Of a stretch of DNA of 64,000 nucleotides, positions 52,667-63,989 are shown piece after piece (the stretch's first letter is position 1; every line of letters starts with the position of its first letter). Made by a program: the position numbers and the translations under genes. This DNA is from Quercus robur. Lineage: Eukaryota > Streptophyta > Magnoliopsida > Fagales > Fagaceae. A model generated the notes under the pieces. That model was not told where the DNA came from, ran no database searches, and was given only the letters and a program-made list of their open reading frames with translations. The stretch spans positions 34,660,001 to 34,724,000 of the forward strand of contig NC_065539.1 of NCBI RefSeq assembly GCF_932294415.1, in the 5' to 3' direction.

Positions 52667-53085
52667 GTGGGCTAAAGGGGGATGAGTGGTGAGCTTAAAG
52701 AGAGCTAAACCACAAGTAAAGTGGCAAATAAATCAAGAGTTTTAGAGGGGGTAGTTGCCTATGACTAATTGGGAGACATTTATAAGCTATGATTGTGTAA
52801 AGGAGAGAAAAGAATATCTAAGGTTAGATGAGTGTGGGCTGAAGGGGGATGAGTGATGAGCTTAAGGAGAGCTAAACCACAAGTAAAATGACAAATAAAT
52901 CAAGAGTTTCAGAGGGGGTAGCTATCTGTGACTAATTGGGAGACATTTATAAGCTATGATTGTGTAAAGGAGAGAAAAGAATATCTGAGGATAGATGAGT
53001 GTGGGCTGAAGGGGATGAGTAGTGAGATTAAAGAGAGCTAAACCACCAGTAAAATGACAAATAGATCAGGAATTTCAGAGGGAGT
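52667..53085. repeat. 167-bp tandem repeat, about 2.5 copies
   Basis: GTGGGCT(A/G)AAGGGG recurs at 52667, 52834 and 53001, an exact 167-bp period. Units share AGAGAGCTAAACCAC, AATTGGGAGACATTTATAAG and TGTGTAAAGGAGAGAAAAGA. Confidence 0.93.
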
Positions 53086-53890
53086 CTCTAGTTGTACTTT
53101 GGTTAGGGATGAACAAGGGCTGGTTGCCCCCTTTCAAGCCTTATGTTGGGGACTTTTTTGGGCTGGAACTTTGTTCAATTTCAGCACTTTTAGTTGGGTC
53201 ACATGGCCCTTTTTTTGCTTGGGCTTGTTCCCTACTCCATGAGATTCTTGGGCCTACAAAATGGGCATTAAAGCATGCTTTGCTATAGGTTTTTTACTCC
53301 TCGTGGGTTTTAGTTGTTAGTGAAAATAAAATGAATCCATGAACTTTAATAAATATTTATGATAGATTTTGGGTATTAATTTCCATGGGCTTTAGATAAC
53401 AACTTGTATAGTTTCTCATAATTTTTGCTACGGATTACTTTGTAAATGATAATGACCTCCAATATTTTTTCTTGAGAATAATATTTACCATGGGTTTTAA
53501 ATAAATATGGTAACAACCACTATAATGGAATAATGTGATGTTCTCATGAGTTTCCCAATAGATAATCATAATGGATATGTAGGATGAATAATTATCATGA
53601 GTTTTGGTAATAAATATTATGAATGTTGTGGTGTAAGATAGATAGTGAACATGAGTTTATAATATGAAACAAATAAATGTCATGGGTCTAATAATCATAA
53701 CTTTTCATGGGCTTTTATAAGATGATCGCCATGGGTTTTGAGAGTAGATAATTCATAAATTTCATGAGCTTGTAATATTATAGTAATGAGTTTAAGAATC
53801 TAAAGTATTGTTCATTATTGGACTTTTAAGTGAAATAATTATGATATAGTATTTTGCCAAGTATTGATAACCTTGGACTTTCGATAAAAT

Positions 53891-54212
53891 AGTGCCAAGT
53901 AGTTAGCTTGGGTTTTTAATAGTGCCAACGTAAGTTGGGTTTTTGATTTTGCCAATGAGAATTGAGTTTTGATATTACCAATGATAATTGGGTTTTAAAT
54001 ATTGCCAGCGAGAACTGGGCTTTGATATTGCCAATGAGAATTGGGCTTTGATGTTGCTAATGAGAATTGAGTTTTAAATATTGCTAGTGAGAACTGGGTT
54101 TTGATATTGCCAATGAGAATTGGACTTTAAATATTGCTAGCGAGAACTGGGTTTTAATATTGCCAATGAAAATTAGGCTTTGATACTGTTAATGTGAATT
54201 GGGTTTTGGATA
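53891..54212. repeat. 26-27-bp minisatellite, about 12 units
   Basis: Units follow TGCCAATGAGAATTGGGTTTTGATAT with variation. From about 54000 two unit types alternate (TGCTAGCGAGAACTGGG and TGCCAATGAGAATTGG), giving a higher-order dimer of about 53 bp. Related, more decayed words extend back to about 53330. Confidence 0.9.
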
Positions 54213-54617
54213 AATAAATTGCCATGAGTTTAAACCATGGGCTTTGATTATGGATTTGAATTCCATTGATAAAATTGTTTTGCCATGAATTTGAATCATG
54301 AGCTTTTCAAATATTTCCAAGCATAAGTATTATTGGGTTTTAAATAGAATAGGATGTGTCTATTGGGTTCATAGGGCCGGTTTTGGGCTTAGCTAAATAA
54401 TGATAATAAAATTGGATAAAATATGAGTTTTTTGGGCTTTTTGTAATAATTTATATCATAACCCAATTTAAGCGATGAGATATGAAACATTTATTATTAA
54501 CATAATAGTAGAGCAAAAAATATTTGGGAAAACCCAATAACTTATTAGTGGTATTTGAAAATAAATAGGTGGTACTCAAATAAAATTAAGTGTAAAAAAA
54601 AGTACCCTAACAATTCC

Positions 54618-54725
54618 AAATTATAATGGATGCAAATTATTAAATTTTACTCAAAAAATAGAAGAATCTCAGAGGCTCTTCTATTTTTTTGGGTAAATGT
54701 TAATAATTTGCATCCATTATAATTT
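54618..54725. repeat. 108-bp foldback hairpin (MITE-like)
   Basis: The outer 26 bp at each end are perfect inverted repeats (AAATTATAATGGATGC inward on the left, its complement on the right). Inner arms pair imperfectly around an apex near 54668-54675. It abuts the TSD of the large solo LTR. Confidence 0.9.
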
Positions 54726-54895
54726 AAGAATACTACATTTTTCAATCATAAAAAAACCTAAATGTGTGATTAGTATTATGCATTCATGGAGATTTACACA
54801 TATCAAGGTTTTTTTTTTTTTAATCCTAAAAGGTAGCCACCTAGTCCTAAAATGTAGCCAATTAGTACACACCCATAACAAAAGTTTGAAATGCC

Positions 54896-54948
<53 letters not shown>

Positions 54949-55360
54949 TTTTTAATGGGAAAGCCTCTCACGTTGTCAAGTTTTTTTAGTCCTAAAATGT
55001 AGCTACTTACTACACATAACAAAAGTTTCAAATGACTAAAACATCAAAAAAAAAAAAAAAAAATTAAATAGTTTATTTATTTATTTTTATTTTTTAGGGA
55101 AAGGCTTTCATGTGAGCAATAATATCATTTAATTTTAAAAAATGAAAAGAAGTTGTAGTGAAAGGCGCAACAATTGTTACGGATAAATATAAAGCTAAAA
55201 TGTCAAAGTTTCAACTAAGAATTACACAACTTGATAAATATAAACATAGGCAGGATTTTTTTATTTTTTACAAAAAAGTCTTAACAATTTTTTTTTTTTT
55301 GGAGGAGAAAGACGGATAGATTTCATTAAACAAAAATTAGCCATAATTGGCTATGAGTAC
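54726..55360. other. spacer with duplicated segments and simple repeats
   Basis: AGTCCTAAAATGTAGC and CATAACAAAAGTTT recur at about 54843 and 54990, an imperfect duplication around an A/TA/T simple-repeat block (54896-54953). No gene is seen. Confidence 0.6.
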
Positions 55361-56087
55361 TGTGGGGGTAAAATCCATCAGTCGACGTTGGGCCATAGTA
55401 CATGTACTAAGCCCAACCACGACAAGAAGAAAAGACATGGGCACAGGATATCCCGGCCCAACCATGTTGGGCCGGGCTTGCTTAGGGGCGTCCGAGGAGG
55501 AGTACCTCCTCGGACTCGCCAAGTGTGTGTCCAATTCACACCCTATACATGGCGAAAAGTCATCCAATACGAAGGAACAGTGCATGACGTTCAGGGAGGG
55601 GGGCAACCACGATTGCCGCATTAAATGCCAATGAGCTACTTTTCCAGCCGCATTAATGTGGAAAGGACAGGCGCACAAAATCATCTTGGCCAGTGCAACT
55701 CATAGAAAAGAGGGATGATGTCCTATGGGACAGGCACTCAAGTAGAGGCCCAGATGATTAACAAGTGTAGGGTCGTGATCTTAGGAAGGATGCTATATAA
55801 GAGAAAGAGATCCCCATGGCCAAGGGATGGCAGAGAGGAAGAAGAAAAAGATGTAAAAAAGAGAAAGGAGTTAGAGAAAAAAGCAGAAGATACAGCCCCA
55901 CGGACTGTTATTCCAAAAGCTTGGAGGATTATCTCTACGTCTAACTGGTTGCATGGCTTGTTCATAATTACGTTCCCGCTGTCAAAGACCTAGTTCTGTA
56001 ACCTACTCTCTACAAATTCATTGTTGAGGGACTTTTGGGCCAGAACCACCCACCTGTTGGGCCTGAGCCCCAAAAACTGCCCTTACA
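55361..56087 (+). repeat. Gypsy 5' LTR, 727 bp
   Basis: Starts TGTGGGGGTA and ends CCCTTACA, with the primer-binding site two bases later. TATATAA at 55794-55800 is the likely promoter. The 3' LTR copy is not in the window, so the start is inferred from TG and position. Confidence 0.8.
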
Positions 56088-56089
56088 AT

Positions 56090-56105
56090 TGGCGCCGTCT
56101 GTGGG
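56090..56105 (+). other. Gypsy primer-binding site
   Basis: TGGCGCCGTCTGTGGG directly after the LTR, the usual form in many plant Gypsy elements, complementary to a tRNA 3' end. Confidence 0.85.
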
Positions 56106-56140
56106 AAGAACTTGTGTCTCGACAAGTGAAACAGTAAGGG

Positions 56141-59100
56141 ATGGAAGGATCAGGTCCGCGCCAAACCGGACGTGCAGAATCTCAACGACAGGACAACTTT
56201 GTAAACCTTGAACGAGAGAAGGACCAAGATAATCAATGAGAGGGCAGTGTGAACACCTCTCACACGAGTAGAAGTCGCTCGAAAGGGAAAGATCACGCGT
56301 CCCACCAGCACAACGAGCGGAAGGCTCTACAGCAAGAGATTGATGATTTGAAGAAGAAGCTGCGTCGAGCCCAGCAAAAACATCCTTCGCCCATTTCGGA
56401 TACTAGCAGTGGTGAGGATGATGAATACAGACGGAGGACGAGAACCCCTCCGAGCGAGACGTTCTCCTATGAGGAAGAGCGGCCTCACAAACGCAGTCGC
56501 AAAAGCCCACCTTACCAAGGCCTGGTCAATGACGCTATGAGCAAGGCCCTGGATCGAATCTCCCAGTCACCATTTACCCGTAGAATAGAGAGGGCGGTGC
56601 TTCCTCGGCGATTTAATCAGCCAACGTTTACCCTATACAATGGTCGGACTGACCCAGTGGAGCACGTGAGCCAATTCAACCAAAGAATGGCCGTCCACTC
56701 CAGGGACGAGGCGTTAATGTGTAAGGTGTTTCCATCCAGCCTGGGACCCCTGGCCATGAGATGGTTTGATGCCCTCCCACCGAATTCCAAAGACTCCTTT
56801 AAACAGCTGACGCAGGCTTTTGGTTCCCGCTTCATCACCAGCACTAGAGTCCCTCGGCCTCTCGATTCCCTCTTATCCTTATCCATGCGAGAAGGAGAAA
56901 CGTTGAAGGCCTACTCGGACAGATATTGGGAGACGTACAACGAGGTAGAAGGAAACCACGATGACGTCACCATCAGTACCTTCAAAAGGGGCCTGTCGAC
57001 AGAGCATGGCTTGAGAAAGTCTCTCACTGGGAAACCAGTCACCAGCGTGCGACAACTCATGGACAGGATAGACAAGTATAAAAGGGTCGAAGAGGACCAG
57101 CAGATTGAGAAGGGAAATGCGAAGTTTGTCCCTCAGGAGAGGAGGGACTTCAGGTCGGACCGCTTCAGTAGCAGTAATAAGCCGAGGAGAGATTATATGG
57201 AACAATCTGGATCTACAGGTGCTCAGGTAGTCCACGCCGTGTTCCGAGAACCATTGCACGAGATCCTGGAGAAGATAAAGCGCGAACCCTTCTTTCAATG
57301 GCCGAATAGGATGGCAGGCGACCCCTCAAAACGCAATCAGAATCTATATTGTGCGTATCACCAAGAGCCTGGTCACATCACTGACGAATGTAGGAACCTG
57401 AAAAACTATTTGGATCGACTTGTCCGAGAAGGGAAGCTAAGGCATCTGTTCCACCACCCTGAGCAGTCAAATGTCGATACCAGGCAAAGCGCCTTAAGGC
57501 CACCCATAGGCACGATAAATGTCATTCTTGCCGCACCTGCGAGAACCGGTTCTGGCCCGTTCAGAGTAATGTCAGTGGGTAGGTTCCCGACAGAGCCAAG
57601 CGAAAGGGGATCCAAGAGAGCCAGAGAGAGGGCCCTGCCATTAATTGGGTTCACAGAGGAGGACAAGGAGGGACCTATTCAACCCCATGAGGATGCCCTA
57701 GTCGTGACGCTCAGAATAGGAGGTTATGACGTCAAGAGGGTGTTAGTTGATCAGGGTAGCGCCGTGGAGGTGATGTACCCAGACCTGTATAAGGGGCTGA
57801 ATTTGAAGCAGGAAGACCTGTCGCCATACGATTCACCCCTGCTTAGCTTTGAGGGAAAAGTCGTCGTTCCGAAAGGCATGATTAGGTTGCCTGTGCAAAC
57901 AGACTCAGAAGTAGTGGAAGTGGACTTCATCGTGGTGGACGCATACTCCCCCTACACAGCCATTGTGGCACGACCATGGCTTCATGCACTAGGGGCTGTG
58001 TCGTCGACCCTGCACCAGAAAGTGAAATATCCGTCAGAGGGCCGAATCAAAGAGATAGTAGGGGACCAAGGAATGGCCAGGCAATGCATGGTATCGGCAA
58101 TTTCTCGACGATCAAGCAGCGGAACCTCCACTTCAGCCGGGAATAGCTTATAGCAATCAAGGACCCCGGTCCTAGCTACGGGTAATGAAGGACCGGCCAT
58201 GGAGGTGAGCTGTGAAGAGCTGGAGAAAGTGCTCGTCGGATCAGACCCCGAGAGATTTTTCCAAATTGGCTCAGAATTACCAGCACAGGAGAAGTCGGCG
58301 CTGATTAATTTTCTACGACGAAATGAGGACGTATTCGCCTGGGATCCTTACGAAGCCCCCGGGATTGACTCAGACCTAATACGCCATCACCTTAACGTTA
58401 ATCCGGCTATTACACCAAAGAAGCAGCCTCCTCGGCGCCCGTCAAAGGAGCATGCGGACGCTGTGAGAGAGGAAGTCGCAAAATTGAAGAGAGCTGGGGC
58501 TATCAAGGAAGTATTCTACCCTGAATGGTTGGCGAACACAGTCGTGGTGAAGAAGAAGAGCGGGAAATGGTGGGTCTGCGTGGACTTCACGGATTTAAAC
58601 AAGGCCTGCCTGAAGGATCCTTTCCCAATGCTGCGGATAGACCGACTGGTAGACGCAACTGTCGGGCATCCCCGAATGAGTTTTTTGGACGCTTTCCAGG
58701 GCTACCATCAGAAATCCTTGGCCACCGAAGACCAGGAAAAAACTGCTTTTGTCACCCCAGTTGGCAACTATCATTACAAGGTTATGCCTTTTGGCCTGAA
58801 GAATGCCGGGTCGACCTATCAAAGGATGATGACTAGGATGTTTGAGCAACAGATGGGAAAAACTGTCGAGGTGTATATAGACGATATGGTAGTAAAGAGT
58901 AAATTGGTGACCGACCACATCAGAGACCTCGACGAAGTGTTTCAAATCCTGAGAAGATACAAGCTGCGACTGAACGCATCCAAGTGCTCATTTGGAGTGG
59001 GATCGGGGAAATTCCTTGGCTACATGGTAACCCACCGGGGAATCGAGGTTAACCCCGACCAAATACGGGCCATTCATAGTATGCAGCCTCCTCGGAATCC

Positions 59101-61480
59101 CAAAGATGTCCAGAAGCTTACCGGCATGATAGCAGCTTTAAACCGTTTCATCTCCCGCTCAGCGGACAGATGCAGACCTTTTTTCCTCCTATTGCACAAG
59201 TGGAAGGGTTTCGAGTGGACTGAAGAGTGTGATTTAGCATTCCAACAGCTCAAGGAATACCTCGCCCGACCACCGATCATGTCCAGTCCCGAGGCCGATG
59301 AGGTGTTGTATGCATACATCGCAGTCGCCGCTCATGCGGTGAGCCTAGTACTAATCCGAGAGGACAACGGCACGCAGCGGCCCGTGTATTACGTAAGCAA
59401 GTCGCTACAGGAGGCGGAGACCCAGTACCTCCCCCTCGAAAAGGCAATACTGGCTGTCGTGCAAGTTACAAAGAAGCTCCCCCACTATTTTCAGGCACAT
59501 ACAGTGGTTGTGCTAACCCAACTTTCACTGAAATCAGTCCTCCGTAGCGCCGACTACACGGGGAGAGTAGCTAAATGGGGAACCATCTTGAGCGCCTTCG
59601 ACATTAGATACATGCCTCGCACCGCCATAAAAGGTCAAGTCCTCGCCGATTTGGTAGCTGAATTTGCGGAGCCTACCTTGGAAGGGGTGGAAGTGTCGGG
59701 ATCACCGAGTGACGATAGGAAATTGGTCAGCACGATTTCTCTGCAAGAACACGATAAGTGGAGAGCATACATCGATGGTGCAGCAAACTAAAGGGGCTCC
59801 GGGGTGGGGCTCGTTCTAATCTCTCCCAAAGGTATAACCTTGGAAAAGTCGTTGAGACTGGGATTCCCAGCAACGAATAACGAAGCCGAGTATGAGGCAC
59901 TACTGGAGGGGATGTCCATGATCCGGAGGTTGGGTGGAAAATGCGCGAGCATATTCTCGGATTCGAGGCTCATAGTGGGGCAAGTAAGCGGGGAATTGGA
60001 GGCGAAAGATGAAAGAATGCAACGGTACCTTGCCTGAGCTAAACGCCTACAAGCCCACTTCGACGACTTCCGTTTAACGCATATACCCAGAAGTGGGAAT
60101 ACCCATGCCGATTCTCTGGCAACACTGGCCACCTCCTCGGCTCAGCCCCTTTTGCGGGTTATTTTGGTCGAGGACCTCTGCCGCCCCACGGAAGAGGAGG
60201 CTAACGGTATTCGGGTACACAACGTCGGTGAGGGACCAAGCTGGATGGACCCTCTTGTCCGGTTCTTGAAGTACGACTCCTTACCGGACGACAAAGTCGA
60301 GGCTGACAAAATCAGAAGGAGAGCTCCTCGATTCTGGTTGTCCGAGGACTCCAAGCTCTACAGACGTTCATTCTCAGGGCCATACTTGCTGTGTGTGCAC
60401 CCAGGGGCTACTGAACTCATTCTGGAGGAGTTGCATGAGGGGATTTGTGGAAGCCATACGGGGGGCCGGTCCCTCTCCCACAGGGCTATGACGCTGGGTT
60501 ACTGGTGGCCGAGCATGTATAAGGAGGCTCTGGAATATGTGAAGAAGTGTGACCAATGCCAAAGGTTTGCTCCGAATATACATCAGTCGGGTGGGGTACT
60601 TAACCCATTGTCCAGCCCTTGGCCATTCGCACAATGGGGCCTAGACATAGTAGGTCCGTTCTCCAAAGCTGCCGGGAACAAGAAGTTTCTTCTCGTCGGC
60701 ACCGATTACTTCACGAAATGGGTCGAGGCTGAAGCGCTGGCAAACATTAGGGATGTTGATGTCAAGAAGTTTATCTGGAAAAATATCGTCACCAGGTTCG
60801 GTACCCCACATGCCCTAATCTCGGACAATGGTCTCCAATTTGATAGCAAGGCATTTAGGGAATATTGCAGTGAACTGGGGATTGTCAACCGATACTCTAC
60901 ACCAGCCTACCCGTAGGGTAACGGACAAGCAGAGGCCATCAACAAAACCATAGTGAATGGGCTGAAGAAAAGGTTGGACCACGCGAAAGGGAGGTGGGTT
61001 GAAGAGCTCGCCCATGTCTTATGGACGTACCGCACCACGCCCCGCCGATCCATGGGAGAAACCCCCTTTTCGTTGACCTACGGGGCCGAGGCCGTCATCC
61101 CATTAGAGATAAACTTTCCCTCCCAGAGGACTACTACATTCAACCCCATTGCTAACAACGGGCTTCTAGAAAAAAGCCTGGACCTCCTCGAAGAGAGAAG
61201 GGAATGCGCGATGGTGCACCTAGCCTAGTATCAACAAAAGCTCAAGCAGGGCTATGACGCCAAGGTGAAGTCGAGACCCTTGACGCTCGGGGACTTAGTG
61301 CTGAGGAAAGTCTTGGGCAACGCGGGGAACCCTACATGGGGAAAGCTTGGACCCAACTGGGAGGGCCCATACCGTATCACATCAGTGGCTGGCATTGGAG
61401 CGTACTTTTTGGAAGACTTGGACGAACGTGTAGTGCCACGTCCGTGGAATGTAAATAACCTGAAAAGGTACTTTTATTAA
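56141..61480 (+). pseudogene. Gypsy gag-pol polyprotein, one frame with six premature stops
   Basis: ATG at 56141; the whole 5.3 kb stays in one frame. Order: coiled basic N terminus, gag domain (about 56650-57000, RWFDALPPNSKDSFKQL), a CCHC-like YCAYHQEPGHITDEC (about 57350), protease (VLVDQGSAVEVMYPDLYKGL, about 57745), reverse transcriptase (about 58500-59000, with YIDDMVVKSK), RNase H (YIDGAAN, NNEAEYEALLEG, FSDSRLI), integrase zinc region (HTGGRSL to CDQCQRF) and core (GLDIVGPFS, GTDYFTKWVE, LISDNGLQF), ending in NLKRYFY. Stops: TGA 56237, TAG 58151, TAA 59789, TGA 60035, TAG 60914, TAG 61226. No frameshift was found, so it decayed by point mutation only. Confidence 0.93.
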
Positions 61481-61525
61481 TGAAAAACACTATACTTGAT
61501 ACCGTTTTACTGTACAATTATTTGG

Positions 61526-62092
61526 GATAAGTGTTAAACAGAACCAAAGTCCTGCATGGCTCCTCGGACCACAGACTTGGGGGAAATTAACCACGCAACG
61601 ATTCTCAATAAGTATTAAACAGAACCCAAGTCCTGCATGGCTCCTCGGACCACAGACTTGGGGGAAATTAACCACGCAACGATTCTCAATAAGTGTTAAA
61701 CAGAACCCAAGTCCTGCATGGCTCCTCGGACCACAGACTTGGGGGAAATTAACCACGCAACGATTCTCAATAAGTGTTAAACAGAACCCAAGTCCTGCAT
61801 GGCTCCTCGGACCACAGACTTGGGGGAAATTAACCACGCAACGATTCTCAATAAGTGTTAAACAGAACCCAAGTCCTGCATGGCTCCTCGGACCACAGAC
61901 TTGGGGGAAATTAACCACGCAACGATTCTGAATAAGTGTTAAACAGAACCCAAATCCTGCATGGCTCTTCGAACCACAAATTTGGGGGAAATTAACCATT
62001 GTGCGATTCTCAATAAGCGTTAAAGGGAGCCTAAGTCCTGCACGGATTCTTAGCCACGGACTTGGGAGAAGTCAGCATTGTAATCGTTTTTG
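61526..62092. repeat. 81-bp tandem array between pol and the antisense gene
   Basis: Six units start at 61526 and repeat every 81 bp, followed by a diverged seventh from 62012. Each unit carries CAAGTCCTGCATGGCTCC, GACCACAGACTTGGGGG and AAATTAACCACGC. Inner units are nearly identical, outer ones diverge, as expected from unequal exchange. Because 81 is divisible by three, a long repetitive antisense frame spans the array; it is not a gene. Confidence 0.95.
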
Positions 62093-62411
62093 CCCAATTA
62101 TAAAGTATCGCCATTCTAACGTATTCATTCATTATTGCTTGACTTTCAGCAGTAAAATGGCAAAACCAATATCCATTCATGATGAAAACAAAATAGAATA
62201 AAGTAACGATATATGAAATGAAATAACTTTTGTCATATAATGTTCAAAGTAACTCAGTTCAGAAACATTAGCAAGGGTCAAACAAAACGAGGCACAAAAA
62301 GCAAAACAAGCGAATTCCTATACTACGTCCCTAAGGGCCTTGAGTCGGGGCAGGCTGATCATCCGCTGCTGGGTTCTCCGGGGCGATTTCCTGTGCCTGG
62401 GCAAGGATCTC
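62093..62411. other. spacer between tandem array and antisense gene
   Basis: AT-richer sequence, presumably the 3' flank of the antisense transcript. No motif is recognised. Confidence 0.5.
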
Positions 62412-63989
62412 TCAGATGCGAAGACTGTCCTCGGGTGACTGGCCCTGCGTAGCTTGCTCCGTGCCCCCAGTCTCGGGAACAGAGGAATCTGCTGGAAGAG
62501 GCTCAGTGGAGGCGACCTCGCCAGGAATCTCACGTATTTCTGCAGGGAAAAAGATGTTCTCAGCTTTCCTGAGATCAGAATCTACGGGGACGGCTACCCG
62601 ATCCATGGCCACGCCCTAGGTCGAAGTGACGTATTCCCTGCAGACGGTGGCGACTTCCTCGGCCAGTCTCTCCTCAGCATCGTGGACTCCACGTTCATAT
62701 GAAGCCACCACAGCTTTCTCGGCAACCTCCCTGGACAAGCGAGCTTCCTCCTTGGTCCTTGCAAGCTCAGCCTTAAGCTCCGAAACCGCCTGTTGCTCCG
62801 CTGCTAGTCTCTCCTCAGAGTGACGGAGCTGCTTGCGCAGCTCGTCAGCTTGCTTTTCAGCATTTTTCAGGCCAGCCTCTGCACTCGCATTGGCCTTCTT
62901 CACCTCCTTTAGCTCATTACCCTGACGATCAAAATCTCGTTTGAGATCTCCAGCGGCCCTCTCAGCTGCAGAACGGGACTGAGCCTCTTTATGCATATCC
63001 TCACGGGCCTTCTTGGCCCACTCCTCAGCAACATAAATTTGTTGAGTGACCTGCGCTCGGGCGGAAATGAAGACGATATCAAAACAAGACAATAAGAGGG
63101 TACTCAGTACAAAGACAAGATAGAAGATTCCACTTACCATGGCCATGTCCCTCTTCAGTGACATGAAAAGTTTTGGGTGACGAGTCTTCCTGAGACCCTC
63201 CATGTCACGGGGCAAGAGAAGAGGCTGCTGCAGCGCCTCGGCCAAGAACGAAGCCTGCTCTCGCTGGGATTCCCATAGGGTCGCATCCCAGAGGATTGGA
63301 GCGCCGTCTAACTCGATCCGAGGAGACCACGTTTGTGGTCCCCTCAGAATGGCCGCCTCTTCTCGGCTCTCAGTGGACCTGGTCCTTTTCTCTCGGGGCT
63401 CTTTCGTTTCCTTGCCCTTCTTTTTAGGCCTGGCCTTCTCACGGGCAACCTTTCCCTCCTCCGTCTCTTCTACAGGCCTTTTTCGCCTTAAGTTAGGCAT
63501 AGGCTGCAGCGCCGCATCCGATGAGGGAGGGGGAGGAGGAGCGGGAGCTTTGGGGACGGTCTGTCCCTTCGAGACTTCCTTGGAGGTCTGCCCCTTGGAC
63601 CTGTTAGATAGAAGACCCCTGAGGCCAGTCCTCGGCTGGAGATCCATTCCTTCTTCTTCTCCTGTGTCTTCACTGATATCAGGTTGTGCGATGACCAAAC
63701 CAGTACCAGGAGCCGCTGAGGCGCGGTCTAACTCAGCGTCAGAGTCGGAGAGCTCTACTACTCTGACCGAAGCCTTCCATTCCTCAGTAAATTGAAACTG
63801 GTCTATCTGATCCTCTAAGGATGAATGTGAAGAGCCAGCCTCCTCCTCTGGGATAACTACTGGGGGAAAGGCACGTTGGGGAGGTAACTGAACAGGAGGC
63901 AAGTCTGTGGCAGCGAGAAACCCTGGTATGGAAACGTCAATGCGTGCCAACCTCGGACTGCCAGCCCTTATAGCTTGTCCGGCTTCCAC
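62412..63989 (-). pseudogene. antisense coiled-coil gene of the Gypsy element, spliced, partial
   Basis: Minus-strand exons 63989-63138 and 63050-62412 are separated by an 87-bp intron with strong GTAAGT and CGCAG sites. At 63989 the preceding bases GAGCCCAG form an acceptor and an in-frame TGA lies just upstream, so another 5' exon is expected beyond the window. The N-terminal half is acidic and Pro-rich with a basic cluster (KKKGKETKEPREKRTRS, nuclear-signal-like); the second exon is a long Ala/Glu/Lys/Arg coiled coil. A TAG at 62616-62618 interrupts the frame, which otherwise continues to 62412. The function is unknown; I recognise no named domain. Its place antisense between pol and 3' LTR matches the extra ORF of Tat-type elements. 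Confidence 0.75.

Larger units (their letters stand above)
52070..54612. mobile_element. large solo LTR, 2543 bp, TSD ATTCC
   Basis: Starts TGTTGAGG and ends ACCCTAACA, flanked by ATTCC at 52065-52069 and 54613-54617. There is no coding domain in its 2.5 kb; instead it has a 167-bp tandem repeat, a 26-27-bp minisatellite and a broad zone of decayed repeats. LTRs this long with internal tandem repeats are typical of large plant Gypsy elements such as Tat/Ogre or Athila types; the exact family is not determined. Confidence 0.82.

Noticed and set aside
52667..54212. CRISPR-like array from regular repeats
   Set aside because: Units are contiguous or diverged tandem repeats without unique spacers, in a plant LTR.
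61490..61999. Long antisense ORF with seven near-identical 27-residue repeats
   Set aside because: It is the shadow of the 81-bp tandem array, whose period is a multiple of three. No start context or domain supports a protein.
62626..63795. Plus-strand ORFs over the antisense gene
   Set aside because: Ser/Leu-rich shadows of the Glu/Lys-rich coiled coil on the minus strand.
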